From positions 744,001-808,000 of the forward strand of contig NZ_CP102285.1 in NCBI RefSeq assembly GCF_025151045.1: a stretch of DNA of 64,000 nt, written 5' to 3'. The notes beneath the pieces were generated by a model. It did no database searches, had not been told where the DNA came from, and saw only the letters and a program-made list of their open reading frames with translations. Source of the stretch: Parabacteroides johnsonii DSM 18315 (GTDB taxonomy: Bacteria; Bacteroidota; Bacteroidia; Bacteroidales; Tannerellaceae). The position numbers and the translations under genes were made by a program. Shown here piece by piece: positions 1-9,726 of the stretch; the stretch's first letter is position 1; the number at the start of each line of letters is the position of its first letter.

Positions 1-1601
1 CTCCTGTATCCGAAGCTCTAGTTCAAGTAAATGACACAACTGCCGATGTTCCTACTGAAACGGTAAAACCAGCAGCAAAGAAAATGGTTAAGAAGACTGA
101 CAAGCCTGTAGAGAAACCGTTGCTTCCTCCCGTTGTGGTGGAATCGGACAACGGAGAGCTTCCGGCGGAAATTGCTCCCGAGGTAACGGAAGAGCCGGCT
201 GTAGTGGAAACTGATGCGCCGGCTTCGACTCCGGTTGATGAACCTAAACGTGTGGTATTCCGTCATCCGGACACCAAATCGGTTCTCGATCAGCTTTTCC
301 CATTCTCTTCTACACCTGTAAAACCGGAACCGAAGGCACAGGCAGAACAACCTGCAGCCGCTCAGCAGAACAATGCTCGTCAGAATAACAATAGACAGAA
401 CAATCAGAATAATCATAACAACCAGCGCAACAATAATAACAACAATGCTGTGCAGGAAAAACAGTATGAGTTTGACGGTATACTGACAGGGGTAGGTGTG
501 TTGGAAATGATGCCTGACGGATATGGTTTCCTGCGTTCTTCTGATTATAACTACCTGACTTCCCCGGATGATATTTATGTATCACAATCGCAGATCAAGT
601 TGTTTGGCTTGAAGACTGGTGACGTGGTGGAGGGTGCTATCCGTCCTCCGAAGGAAGGTGAAAAATATTTCCCGCTTGTTAAAGTAGACAAGATCAATGG
701 CCGTACGCCGGAAGAGGTTCGCGACCGCGTTCCTTTCGATCATCTGACCCCTCTTTTCCCGGACGAAAAATTCATGTTGACGGCCCGTAAGTCTCCGAAA
801 GTGTACGACAATATCGCCGTACGTGTAGTTGACTTGTTTTCACCGATCGGTAAAGGACAACGTGGTCTGATTGTAGCCCAGCCGAAGACCGGTAAGACAA
901 TGCTGTTGAAAGATATTGCCAATGCGATTGCTTCCAACCACCCTGAAGTGTATATGATTATCCTGTTGATCGACGAACGTCCTGAGGAGGTAACCGATAT
1001 GGCTCGTAGTGTAGATGCCGAAGTGATCGCATCTACTTTCGACGAACCGGCTGAACGCCATGTGAAGATCGCAGAGATCGTTCTGAACAAGGCTAAACGT
1101 ATGGTGGAATGTGGCCATGATGTCGTGATCCTGTTAGACTCTATCACGCGTTTGGCTCGTGCTTACAATACGGTTCAACCGGCTTCTGGAAAGGTTCTCT
1201 CCGGTGGTGTGGATGCGAATGCTTTGCAGAAACCAAAACGTTTCTTCGGGGCTGCCCGTAACATCGAAAACGGTGGTAGTTTGACAATCCTGGCAACGGC
1301 ATTGACAGAAACCGGTTCGAAGATGGACGATGTGATCTTTGAAGAATTCAAAGGAACGGGGAATATGGAATTGCAGTTGGATCGCAAACTGGCGAACAAA
1401 CGTGTTTATCCGGCTGTCGATATCACGGCGTCCAGCACGCGTCGCGACGATCTGTTGCAGGATGAAAGTACGGTAAACCGTATGTGGATTTTGCGTAAGT
1501 ACTTAGCCGATATGAACTCTATGGAGGCTATGGAATTTGTCAAGAAACGCATGGAGCAGACATTTGATAATATGGAGTTCCTGGCTTCGATGAACGGATA
1601 A
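1..1601 (+). CDS. rho: Transcription termination factor Rho, 5' end outside the window
   Basis: Hexameric ATP-dependent RNA translocase that ends transcription. The reading frame is open from position 3 with no stop before the first internal ATG at 84, so the true start lies left of the window and the ATG at 84 should not be taken as the start. The visible N-terminal part is acidic and Pro/Val-rich, then strongly Asn/Gln-rich at about 360-460, and is much longer than in E. coli Rho. After it come the cold-shock-like RNA-binding domain (GYGFLRS, DDIYVS) and the RecA-like ATPase with the P-loop QPKTGKT (about 876-896), [12 protein letters not shown] and [13 protein letters not shown]. The C-terminal end is intact. 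A strong terminator follows. The N/Q-rich segment matches the disordered region known from Bacteroides Rho. Confidence 0.97.
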   Translation, partial: PVSEALVQVNDTTADVPTETVKPAAKKMVKKTDKPVEKPLLPPVVVESDNGELPAEIAPEVTEEPAVVETDAPASTPVDEPKRVVFRHPDTKSVLDQLFPFSSTPVKPEPKAQAEQPAAAQQNNARQNNNRQNNQNNHNNQRNNNNNNAVQEKQYEFDGILTGVGVLEMMPDGYGFLRSSDYNYLTSPDDIYVSQSQIKLFGLKTGDVVEGAIRPPKEGEKYFPLVKVDKINGRTPEEVRDRVPFDHLTPLFPDEKFMLTARKSPKVYDNIAVRVVDLFSPIGKGQRGLIVAQPKTGKTMLLKDIANAIASNHPEVYMIILLIDERPEEVTDMARSVDAEVIASTFDEPAERHVKIAEIVLNKAKRMVECGHDVVILLDSITRLARAYNTVQPASGKVLSGGVDANALQKPKRFFGAARNIENGGSLTILATALTETGSKMDDVIFEEFKGTGNMELQLDRKLANKRVYPAVDITASSTRRDDLLQDESTVNRMWILRKYLADMNSMEAMEFVKKRMEQTFDNMEFLASMNG

Positions 1602-1624
1602 ATAGGAGATTCCCGATATTTATA

Positions 1625-1662
1625 GAGGGGGGACAAGCACATTTTGCTCTCCCCCCTTTTTT
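1625..1662. terminator. Rho-independent terminator between convergent genes
   Basis: GGGGGGA (1627-1633) pairs with TCCCCCC (1650-1656), with a further AGC/GCT pairing inside, and six T follow on the plus strand. It lies 24 bases after the rho stop and just before the end of the convergent regulator gene, so it may serve both strands. Confidence 0.85.
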
Positions 1663-1664
1663 AT

Positions 1665-3434
1665 TTATTCTTTCTCAAATGTGTTCCTGTATTCTGAGGG
1701 GGTCATACCATACTTTTCACGAAAGATACGGTAGAAGCTGCGGACGTTGCTGAAGCCGGAATCGGTAGCTACGGCCTCTATCGTGTATCTTTTGTAGTCT
1801 TTGAGTAGGTGGATGGAATAGTCCAAGCGCTTGTTATTGATATATCCGCTAAAGTTTGTTCCGCTATATGCTTGGATCAATTGGGCGAACGTGTTTTTGG
1901 AAATATGGAGTTGGTTCAGTAGCAGTTCCCTGGATATGTTCGGGTCCAAGAACAGTTTATCCTCTTCGACCAGGCGGTCCAGTTCTTCAAATAGCTTTTT
2001 GTCTTCTGCTGACGTTCGTATGTCGCCATAATCTTCTTCCTTTTCTCTGGATTGTGTTTGTTTCCCGCTTGCTATCGGAAGAGACGGCTCATGTTGCTGT
2101 TTTAACAGCTGTTTGATTTCTTCGTTAGCCTTATGCAGTTCTTCCCGGTAAGCCAATTGGCTGTCGATCTGTCTGGCTAGGAAACGATTCTTGCGTTTGA
2201 TTGCACGTAGATGACGAATAACCAGATAGAATGCCAGTCCGGCGAGGAATAATACTCCCAATATTGCAACCAATATGATGTGTTGCTCTTCGAGTTTGGC
2301 CTTTTGTTCTTTTATTTGCATATCTTTTTCGTGTGTCTCATAGATTTTGGCCAGTTCCAAGGCTGAACTTTTTTGTTCCCGCACTTTCAGACTATCTATT
2401 AAAATGGCGAGGTCCTTGAAATATTTGGCCGCCTCTTTATACTCTTTTTTCTTTTCATAGGCATCTCCAAGTGAACGCTTGATCGTTCTCATGTGGTAAG
2501 TGACTGTGTCATTATGAGTGTATAAGAAATCTTCATGTGCCTTATTCATCTCGATTACCTTGTCATAGAGCTTTCTGTCCATCAGGTAAGGAATAATCAG
2601 ATAATCATCTTTGCTATAAGTATCTCCGATTGCCAGCCAGGCTCGATACGCTTCGTCCGCTTCCTGCATCCTACCCAAACGTGAGAGGATGAGTGCGCGT
2701 TGGGCGTACATCGTCTTTTTCTCCTTGTCTGTCAGGCTGCCGATATCCGTTGTCCCCTCCATATCCTTTGTCACGATTTCCTCTAGCAGATCGAGAGTCT
2801 TTAGTGCTTTTTCATACTGATTGTCCCGTTGCTGCATGATTAGCAGCGTGTTATAATTATATCGAAGATTGTCATATTTATACTTGTAATCAGTGTTTTT
2901 CATTAGTTCGATGGCTTCGTTCATCAATTCGTATCCCTGTTTTTTATCTTCTTGATAATAAATCATTTTACCCATGTTGAACAATGCTATCGATTCCATT
3001 TCTTTATTTCCGCATGCTTTTGCTTTTTGTAACAACAGCTTTACGTAGTCAGCTTTCTTCAGCTCGTCATGCAGGCAGTCGTAACTCGAAATCATTCGGT
3101 GAACCTGTTCCATATACAGCTTATCGTTCGCTTTTACAGAATCGCTTTCCAATGCCCGCTTATAAAACTTTAAGGCTTGGTAGTACTTGCCTGTATTAAA
3201 GTATAAGTCTCCTTCCACAATATCCATACGATGTGGTGAAAGAGTTTTCCGTTCCCTTAGTTTCTCCATAATTTGTTGTGCCTTATCAAAATCAGAAAAG
3301 GTATATTCGTACACATAATCATCTGTTATCAGGCTGTCAGATAGAGATATGTTTTCTGCAAAAGCATGTATTCCGGCAAGGTTGCTTATTACGATTATCC
3401 ACGTAAAAAGAATTCTATGGTAAAGGTTGTTCAT
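1665..3434 (-). CDS. TPR-containing membrane regulator with C-terminal AraC-type HTH
   Basis: 589 residues. Layout: signal peptide (about 1-26), TPR-like helical repeats (about 45-360, for example the segments around GDLYFNTGKYYQALKFYKRA and GDAYEKKKEYKEAAKYF), a coiled segment, one membrane helix (about 388-410), a charged linker, and an AraC-family helix-turn-helix domain over the last 110 residues (LLLNQLHISKNTFAQLIQAY, then GFSNVRSFYRIFREKYGMTPSEYR). This design is common in Bacteroidetes, where a periplasmic TPR sensor is joined through the membrane to a cytoplasmic DNA-binding domain. The ligand and target genes are not evident from the neighbours; the gene is monocistronic and convergent with rho. 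A TAnnTTTG box lies 26 bases upstream of the start. Confidence 0.88.
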   Translation of the reverse strand: MNNLYHRILFTWIIVISNLAGIHAFAENISLSDSLITDDYVYEYTFSDFDKAQQIMEKLRERKTLSPHRMDIVEGDLYFNTGKYYQALKFYKRALESDSVKANDKLYMEQVHRMISSYDCLHDELKKADYVKLLLQKAKACGNKEMESIALFNMGKMIYYQEDKKQGYELMNEAIELMKNTDYKYKYDNLRYNYNTLLIMQQRDNQYEKALKTLDLLEEIVTKDMEGTTDIGSLTDKEKKTMYAQRALILSRLGRMQEADEAYRAWLAIGDTYSKDDYLIIPYLMDRKLYDKVIEMNKAHEDFLYTHNDTVTYHMRTIKRSLGDAYEKKKEYKEAAKYFKDLAILIDSLKVREQKSSALELAKIYETHEKDMQIKEQKAKLEEQHIILVAILGVLFLAGLAFYLVIRHLRAIKRKNRFLARQIDSQLAYREELHKANEEIKQLLKQQHEPSLPIASGKQTQSREKEEDYGDIRTSAEDKKLFEELDRLVEEDKLFLDPNISRELLLNQLHISKNTFAQLIQAYSGTNFSGYINNKRLDYSIHLLKDYKRYTIEAVATDSGFSNVRSFYRIFREKYGMTPSEYRNTFEKE

Positions 3435-3459
3435 GTTCTTATTAATCTGTTTTTCGGCC

Positions 3460-3467
3460 CAAAGGTA
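3460..3467 (-). promoter_or_regulatory. Bacteroidetes -7 box, TACCTTTG
   Basis: On the minus strand TACCTTTG matches the TAnnTTTG consensus and lies upstream of the TPR/AraC regulator start. No convincing -33 element was found. Confidence 0.5.
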
Positions 3468-3568
3468 GTAAAAATGAAACAGATGTCATCAGAGTATAAT
3501 CTATATAATTGGAGAGATACCAAACATGCTTTGATTCATACCAGCGGCTTTTTATGACTAAAAAATAA

Positions 3569-3710
3569 AGGTGTCCAAACGACTTTATCACAATTTTTTA
3601 GGAACAAATTTCACGGAATTATACGAGTAAATTTATTTTCTTTCCGTATTTTCTGTGAAATCTGTACCTAAATTGTATCTGTTAGCAGGCTTTTGTTTTG
3701 GTACCTCCAT
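3569..3710. repeat. Dispersed MITE-like element, copy 1
   Basis: Non-coding. It aligns with 46030-46180 over nearly its full length. Shared blocks include TTTCACGGAATTA, TTATTTTCTTTC, TACCTAAATT / TGCCTAAATT and TTTTGTTTTG followed by a TACCTCC end. The internal inverted arms are degenerate here (AGGAACAAAT against TCTGTACCT) but clean in copy 2. It sits between the regulator and the DEAD-box gene and fills most of that gap. Confidence 0.75.
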
Positions 3711-3723
3711 TTATAAATGTAGC

Positions 3724-5004
3724 TTATGCTTCCTTTCTTGGTCTACCTCTACGGCGCTGGTTACCGCCGCCGGGGTGATTGTTGCTTTTTCCTTTTCCAC
3801 CGTCTTTACGGGGGCGTCCTCTACCGCGGCGCATATTGGAATATTTTTCGGGTTCGTATAAAGGAGTTTCTCCGAATTTAGGATCGATCGGTATTTTGTA
3901 GATTTCCTTATCCAAGAATTCTTCGATGCGTTTGAATTGGAATTGTTCTTCGGTTGAAATGAAAGTGATGGCCAGCCCTTCGCCGTTTGTTCCGCGGGCA
4001 GTACGGCCGATGCGGTGTACGTAGTCTTCCGGATCGTGGGGTATGTCGAAATTGATTACCAGTTTGATGTCGTTGATATCGATACCGCGCGAAACGACAT
4101 CAGTGGCAACGAGGATATCGATACGCCCGTTCTTGAACTCTTTCATCACTTCTTCACGCTGTGACTGCTCAAGATCCGAATGCATGGCAGCCACATTGAA
4201 CTTCATCCGTTTGAGGGTGGATGCTAGCTCTTTTACTTTCATTTTCGAAGATGAAAATATGATGACACGCTGCGGACGACTCTGTGAGAACAGGTCTTCC
4301 AGTATGCGCAGTTTCTGCATGTCATAGCAGACATAGGCCGTTTGCATGATTGTTTCGGGTGGACGGGAGATGGCTATTTTGACTTCTTCCGGATTTTTCA
4401 AGATTGTTTGAGCCAGTGTCCGGATCTTGGGAGGCATGGTGGCGGAGAACATGATGGTTTGGCAGGTTTCTGGTAATAGCTTGTAAACCTGCATAATATC
4501 ATCATAAAATCCCATGTCGAGCATCCGGTCCGCTTCGTCCAGGATGAAGAAGGAAACTTGTGACAGATCGACAGTGCCCAGCTTAATATGCGACAACAGA
4601 CGTCCGGGGGTAGCAATCACAATATCAGCACCCATTTCCATTCCCCGCTTTTGTTGCTCCCAGGCAATGCCGTCCGTTCCTCCGTAAACGGCCACGGCGG
4701 AAACGGGGACAAAGTAGGTGAAACCTTCGATTTGCTGGTCGATCTGTTGGGCCAATTCGCGTGTGGGAGCCATGATAATGGCATTGATTGCATTGGCTGG
4801 ATGTAATCCTTTGCTGAGTTCATTGATCACCGGCAACACATAAGCCGCAGTTTTTCCTGTTCCAGTCTGTGCACAGGCAATAATGTCTTTCCCTTCCAAA
4901 ATAACCGGAATCGTTAGTTCCTGTACTGGAGTTGTCTCCAGAAAATTCATTGCGTCAAGGCCATCCAATACGGCCTCTTCTAAGTCCAATTCGTCAAATC
5001 TCAT
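3724..5004 (-). CDS. DEAD-box ATP-dependent RNA helicase, RhlE-like
   Basis: 426 residues, cytoplasmic RNA-remodelling helicase. Visible motifs: Q motif (TPVQELTIPVIL), motif I AQTGTGKT (45-52), Ia PTRELAQQ, Ib TPGRLL, II DEAD (156-159), III SAT (187-189), V ATDVVSRGID, VI HRIGRTAR. The last about 45 residues are a basic Gly/Arg/Lys-rich tail (RRGRGRPRKDGGKGK) that probably gives non-specific RNA binding, as in RhlE-type helicases. It is monocistronic and divergent from the histidine kinase gene. Paralogues are numerous in Bacteroidetes, so a specific name is not assigned. Confidence 0.95.
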   Translation of the reverse strand: MRFDELDLEEAVLDGLDAMNFLETTPVQELTIPVILEGKDIIACAQTGTGKTAAYVLPVINELSKGLHPANAINAIIMAPTRELAQQIDQQIEGFTYFVPVSAVAVYGGTDGIAWEQQKRGMEMGADIVIATPGRLLSHIKLGTVDLSQVSFFILDEADRMLDMGFYDDIMQVYKLLPETCQTIMFSATMPPKIRTLAQTILKNPEEVKIAISRPPETIMQTAYVCYDMQKLRILEDLFSQSRPQRVIIFSSSKMKVKELASTLKRMKFNVAAMHSDLEQSQREEVMKEFKNGRIDILVATDVVSRGIDINDIKLVINFDIPHDPEDYVHRIGRTARGTNGEGLAITFISTEEQFQFKRIEEFLDKEIYKIPIDPKFGETPLYEPEKYSNMRRGRGRPRKDGGKGKSNNHPGGGNQRRRGRPRKEA

Positions 5005-5189
5005 CTTTCATCATTAAATTCCCGGTAAAGGTAGATAATATTTGGCAATATTTATTACACAGAACGCTGCTCTTCTTTCAAAAGAGGTGTTTTTTCAGGA
5101 AGAGATTGATTTTAGTAACGTTTTCCAGGAGAGATTGTGATAAAAATAAATATCTTTATACCCAAATTAGCATTTTAAAGCATTTTGTT

Positions 5190-6734
5190 ATGGGCAGCAC
5201 TTATGGCAGGAAGGATATCCGGCCAATCTTACAAAAGCAAGATTCATTACATGAATTGATTAATACGATTTTGGATAAACTACCGTTAGGCGTTTTTGTA
5301 AAAGATGCGGAAGATGATTTCAGGTATCTGTATTGGAATCGCTTCATGGAAGAAATAACCGGCATTGATACGGAAGAAGTTGAGGGGCATAATGATTTCG
5401 AGCTGCGTTTTGATGCGATCATGTCCGCAGAAGAGCGTTTAGGGCTGGATCGTGATGTCATGGAGACGGGTAGGACTATTGAATTTAGTGGGAAGATTTC
5501 TGACGCGTATGGTATCCGGAAGGATATTGAAGTTACGAAATTCCCGATTGCCTTGAGTAATGGCAAACCTCTTTTGCTGGCTTTATGGCGGGATGTTACG
5601 GTCCGCAACAAGATGGAAAATACCTTGAGGCGTTCGCAGGTACTGACTAAGATGGCTCTACATTCCAATGACATCCGTCTTTGTTCCATATTTGTAAATC
5701 CTGACAGCAAACGGAATTATGATGATGCGGTTGTCCAAGTGAATAACTGGTTGCCGGGGAAAGAAGATGAACTGATCGATATTTCATGGCCTCGATTTGC
5801 TGCCCGGGTTCATCCTGACGACAGGGAGAGACACGATGAGGCTTTTCGGAAATTGTGTGCGGGAGAGATATCGGAAGTAAAAATCGAGTTACGTGTGAAA
5901 TATCCGGAAATGATCAATTATCATTGGCGTGAATCGTCGGCAACCGTTTATGAACGGGATGAACGGGGGAGAGCACTTGTGATCCTAGGATGTACGATCA
6001 ACATACAGGAGCGTAAAGGGCAGGAGTTGAATCTGGAAGAAGCCAAGCATAAGGCGGAGCTTGCCGATAAGATGAAGTCCAAATATCTGGCGGATATGAG
6101 TCATGAGATCCGTACCCCGCTGAATGCGATCACCGGTTTTTCCGAATTGATGGCTTTTGCCGATTCGGATGAGGAGCGCAAGGGGTATTATGAGATCATC
6201 AAGACCAATAATCTGCTATTGATGCAACTAATAAACGATATTCTCGATCTGTCCAAGATTGAAGCCGATGCCATCAAGATCAGTTATGAACCAGTCGATA
6301 TAAACGAACTGATGGATACAACATTTGCCTCTATCAAACTCCGTATGCCGGAAGGGGTGCAGTTGTTTTTGGAAAAGGGCAGTTGTACATGCCGTTTCGG
6401 AACCGATAGTATCCGCCTGTTACAATTGATCAATAATCTGGCGAATAATGCGATTAAAAATACCAAGCAGGGTAGTATCACGTTGGGATATACCTGTTTA
6501 CCGGATAAGCATCTGAAATTTTATGTGAAGGATACGGGAATCGGTATCGCAAAAGATAAACTGGAGAGCCTTTTCACACGCTTTGTCAAAGTGAACGATT
6601 ATGTGGAAGGAATCGGTTTGGGGCTTGCCATCTGCCAAGGTCTGGTAACTAAAATGGGCGGCTCTATGCATGTGGAATCCGAATTAGGGATCGGTTCGAC
6701 TTTCTCTTTCGTATTGCCGTCACATGAGGGATAA
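5190..6734 (+). CDS. Orphan PAS-domain sensor histidine kinase
   Basis: 514 residues from the ATG at 5190. The frame is open further upstream to 4932, but that stretch overlaps the divergent helicase gene and is not protein-like, so the later ATG is chosen. Two PAS-like domains (about 25-145 and 155-275, the second with ISWPRFAARVHPDDRERH) are followed by a HisKA dimerisation helix with H-box MSHEIRTPLNAITGF (His305) and a HATPase domain: N-box NLANNAIKNTKQG, G1 DTGIGI (about 448), G2 GIGLGLAICQGL. No membrane segment, receiver or output domain is present and no response regulator is adjacent, so it is a soluble orphan kinase. Its partner cannot be named from this window. Confidence 0.9.
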   Translation: MGSTYGRKDIRPILQKQDSLHELINTILDKLPLGVFVKDAEDDFRYLYWNRFMEEITGIDTEEVEGHNDFELRFDAIMSAEERLGLDRDVMETGRTIEFSGKISDAYGIRKDIEVTKFPIALSNGKPLLLALWRDVTVRNKMENTLRRSQVLTKMALHSNDIRLCSIFVNPDSKRNYDDAVVQVNNWLPGKEDELIDISWPRFAARVHPDDRERHDEAFRKLCAGEISEVKIELRVKYPEMINYHWRESSATVYERDERGRALVILGCTINIQERKGQELNLEEAKHKAELADKMKSKYLADMSHEIRTPLNAITGFSELMAFADSDEERKGYYEIIKTNNLLLMQLINDILDLSKIEADAIKISYEPVDINELMDTTFASIKLRMPEGVQLFLEKGSCTCRFGTDSIRLLQLINNLANNAIKNTKQGSITLGYTCLPDKHLKFYVKDTGIGIAKDKLESLFTRFVKVNDYVEGIGLGLAICQGLVTKMGGSMHVESELGIGSTFSFVLPSHEG

Positions 6735-6766
6735 TGTAGCAATTGGAATATTGGACTACTGTCACA

Positions 6767-7594
6767 TTATTTATAATATTTTTTGTATATTTTGTCGAAT
6801 GTACCGTTCTTGCGTATCTGGTCCAGCCAGCTGTTCAGACTGTCGAGTAGGATAGGAGAGTCTTTACGAACTGCCCAGGATTGGAGTTGCGTGAAACTTA
6901 TGTCTGTTTTGATATCAATTTCCGGAAGCTGTTTTTGAGAAAGGACAGCTATCTGTTGGTCGCAGACAGCATAATCGATGTCTCCTTTGGCTACCATGAT
7001 GGCAAGTTGTTCCCCGGAGTATAATTCGTCTTCTATCACGTAAATCGTATCGCCGATCTCATGTCCTAAGTTTTGTAGCCTGAGTTGGGCGGGAGAATCT
7101 TTCGGGATATATAAAGTCTTGCCAGCCAGATCGAGCTGGTTACGGATGGGTTTGAGTCCGTTATTGGCCTTTTCTGTTCGTTGTATCAAGACTTGTTTGT
7201 CGAGGATGATCGGTTCAGTGAACAGATATTTTTCTTTGATCTCGCTGGTGATCGGGATATTACGGGCGACAATATCGCACTTGTTATCTTCAAGCATATC
7301 GAAGCTTTCAGCCAGGCTCATCTCCAAAAGTGTCTGTACTTCCAGGCCTGATAGTTGAGCGATAGCCTGGCTCAGTTCATATTGGAAACCTTCTATCGTG
7401 TCGCCTGCCACATAATACCCCGATTGATTGTATTCGGTCACCAGCCGCAGGATTCCTTCTTCTTTGATCTCTGGATAATCGCGTGGAAGGACTTCTGCTT
7501 TCGACATGGCTTTCAGGCGCCATAACATGATCATGGTTGCAACGGCGATTATCAGCAGTCCGATGTAGACTCCTATCAGTTTCCTCGATTTCAT
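6767..7594 (-). CDS. Membrane-anchored extracellular solute-binding domain protein (SBP_bac_3 type)
   Basis: 275 residues: an N-terminal membrane anchor (about 8-26) and then a periplasmic binding fold of the amino-acid-binding family 3 (GILRLVTEYNQSGYYV, GFQYELSQAIAQLSG, CDIVARNIPITSEIKEKYLF). It resembles the sensory half of MltF but lacks the lytic transglycosylase domain. The start is 4 bases after the stop of the upstream porin gene, so the two form an operon. No ABC permease is nearby, so a transport role is doubtful. The ligand is unknown. Confidence 0.8.
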   Translation of the reverse strand: MKSRKLIGVYIGLLIIAVATMIMLWRLKAMSKAEVLPRDYPEIKEEGILRLVTEYNQSGYYVAGDTIEGFQYELSQAIAQLSGLEVQTLLEMSLAESFDMLEDNKCDIVARNIPITSEIKEKYLFTEPIILDKQVLIQRTEKANNGLKPIRNQLDLAGKTLYIPKDSPAQLRLQNLGHEIGDTIYVIEDELYSGEQLAIMVAKGDIDYAVCDQQIAVLSQKQLPEIDIKTDISFTQLQSWAVRKDSPILLDSLNSWLDQIRKNGTFDKIYKKYYK

Positions 7595-7598
7595 AAAA

Positions 7599-9710
7599 TC
7601 AGTTGTTGAATGTGACAGCGACGCCCATTTTCAGGACGAACGGATCCAGCGGATAATGCGCCAGCGAGAAGTAGTTCGGATTGACGAACTTGGAACCCAG
7701 GTTATAGCCCATCACAAAGAAACGAGCCTGTTTCAGATGGAAATTGACATAAGCATTGACTAGCGGGTAATTTCCGACCTTCACTTCATCCTGTATCTGG
7801 AACTGCTGTGTAGCCGGTTCGTAATACGGGGCGTAGTAAGATGTGTTATAATACATATTGGCACCCAATTGTACCATCAATACCTTTGCTACCTTAAATT
7901 TCAGATACATATTGGTATATAGGCTGATTTGAGGCAAAGGGAGTACGCTTTTGTCGCTGCTCAGCTGATAGGCTACTTCGTTTTCCCATCCGAAAGCGCG
8001 GTACATGACATCTTGTTTGATGCGGGCATTTATCACTTGCAGATTTCCACTTTTCTGTTCCGGCATTCCTTTTTTGTTGAAGAATACATAGTTCTGTATG
8101 CTTTCGATCCCGGCAGACAACTGTGTCCGTGTGGACTCCAAATTGATCTTGGCTCCGGCATAGATTTGCTGGATCATGTTCATATCCCGGTTATCCCACC
8201 AGAAATAGCGGGAATGGAAATGACGCATATAGAATGAAGGAGTGACATTCTTAATGTATCCTTCCGCACTGATCGTCGCGTCTTTTTTAAATAGCTTGAA
8301 TTTGGTTTGCAGGTTTCCCGTTGCCCGAAATTCTCCGATATCGTCACCTACGACGCAAAGTTCTCCACGGGCGTTGTAAGTCAAGATATTTCCTCGACGC
8401 TTGGAGATTTCGGCTCCAATATATGTTGAGAATTCGTCATATACTTGTGTCACCGGAAATTCGATGGTGGAAGGAGATGCATCTAACCCGCTTCCATATT
8501 CAGGGTCGTAAGACAGTCCCGGTATTTGGGCCGGCAACTGGAATTTGCGCTTGTCGAACGTAGCAAAGGCGGTGATGCCGAACTTGGCCCAGTCCTGAAA
8601 ACCTTCGCGGAGGGAGAGCCCGAACGTATTACGCAGATTCCAATAGGAAGTACGGTCGTCGACACCCGTACCGTTTTCCAAACCGAATACACGTGGGTAT
8701 CCATCCGGAGTCAGATAACATTCGTTTAGATTCTCGTCTGCTTCCGAGCGGAAACGGCGACGGTTGTCCTGATATTCCAGTGTATGAATGATACTGGATA
8801 CGGGGATAAATACTTTCACGGGATTTCCCAACGTGTCCACTTCCTCTTCCAGCTCGCGCTCGAATCCGAGGTTATAGTGGTGGCTGAGGAAATATTGTTT
8901 GCCACGTACACGGTTCCATGCTTTGACTGGATAACGCGTGTTGAATGCTTTCGGGTCATCCTGGTTTCTCTCGCCGGCAAAATATTGGTCCGGGTTGGTG
9001 ATAACCGAGTCGTTGGCCAATCCTCCGTTTTCGTAATTTATGAAGTTGAAGTTGCTCAGATAGGCATGCGCTTCGTAACGATCCGACTTGTAACTGCCGA
9101 AAAGACGATAGCTCAACAGTTTATTGCCGTTATTCTTGTAATATCCGCGACTGTAGATATAGTCCAAATCGCCACCAACGTTGATCTTAGGGCCGAAGTT
9201 CATGGTTAGTGTGCCTTTCAATCGTTCGTTTTTGCTTTCACTTCCCCCCATAGTCGTGTACATTACGTTTGTGTAAGGGATTTTTGTATTGTAATACTGT
9301 GCGTTCTGAGGGTCCGTTATATAATAATCGTAAGCATCGGCAAACAGGAAATCGCGCGGTTCCTTGCGTTCGGAAAAGATACGGGTTTGTGCCGGTGATC
9401 CCGTATTGGCCAGGTAGCCGACTGCCAGTGATTCGGCTTCCACCAGTGTACTGTTGGCGAAATTCAATTTATGCGTGTCCAATGGAGCAATATAAGGATC
9501 ACCCAATAGAGGAGTAAGCCGGTAGGCCGTGATGCGTCTGTTGTTTGTTGCTGAGCTGTCTGGAATCAGCAGGCTGTCAGGAACTTCCTGATTGGCTTTG
9601 GATAGGTTCCCGAGCGAGAATCCTTTCCGGTCTCCACCTGGTCGGCGTTGCGCATGCAGAGCCGAAGCGGATATTATCAAGAGTAATAATATGTATAAGC
9701 TATGCTTCAT
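7599..9710 (-). CDS. Putative outer-membrane porin
   Basis: 703 residues from the ATG at 9708-9710. A longer frame would begin at a TTG at 9719, but the ATG gives a clean signal peptide (MKHSLYILLLLIISASALHAQ). The mature protein is rich in alternating aromatic/polar beta strands and ends in a typical barrel strand (PFVLKMGVAVTFNN). It fits the Bacteroidetes 'putative porin' family. An NLSKANQEVPDSLL segment precedes the barrel. It is co-oriented with the solute-binding gene, which starts 4 bases later, suggesting linked envelope functions. Substrate unknown. Confidence 0.8.
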   Translation of the reverse strand: MKHSLYILLLLIISASALHAQRRPGGDRKGFSLGNLSKANQEVPDSLLIPDSSATNNRRITAYRLTPLLGDPYIAPLDTHKLNFANSTLVEAESLAVGYLANTGSPAQTRIFSERKEPRDFLFADAYDYYITDPQNAQYYNTKIPYTNVMYTTMGGSESKNERLKGTLTMNFGPKINVGGDLDYIYSRGYYKNNGNKLLSYRLFGSYKSDRYEAHAYLSNFNFINYENGGLANDSVITNPDQYFAGERNQDDPKAFNTRYPVKAWNRVRGKQYFLSHHYNLGFERELEEEVDTLGNPVKVFIPVSSIIHTLEYQDNRRRFRSEADENLNECYLTPDGYPRVFGLENGTGVDDRTSYWNLRNTFGLSLREGFQDWAKFGITAFATFDKRKFQLPAQIPGLSYDPEYGSGLDASPSTIEFPVTQVYDEFSTYIGAEISKRRGNILTYNARGELCVVGDDIGEFRATGNLQTKFKLFKKDATISAEGYIKNVTPSFYMRHFHSRYFWWDNRDMNMIQQIYAGAKINLESTRTQLSAGIESIQNYVFFNKKGMPEQKSGNLQVINARIKQDVMYRAFGWENEVAYQLSSDKSVLPLPQISLYTNMYLKFKVAKVLMVQLGANMYYNTSYYAPYYEPATQQFQIQDEVKVGNYPLVNAYVNFHLKQARFFVMGYNLGSKFVNPNYFSLAHYPLDPFVLKMGVAVTFNN

Positions 9711-9716
9711 GAGGGG

Positions 9717-9724
9717 CAAAGATA
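9717..9724 (-). promoter_or_regulatory. Possible -7 box, TATCTTTG, for the porin gene
   Basis: The minus strand reads TATCTTTG, matching TAnnTTTG. It lies only 6 bases upstream of the ATG, so a transcript from it would be nearly leaderless. It abuts the palindromic repeat at 9727-9830. Confidence 0.35.
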
Positions 9725-9726
9725 GT

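Noticed and set aside
4932-5189. Extra 86 codons upstream of the histidine kinase
   Set aside because: The stretch overlaps the divergent helicase gene, is not protein-like, and the ATG at 5190 starts the recognisable domain.
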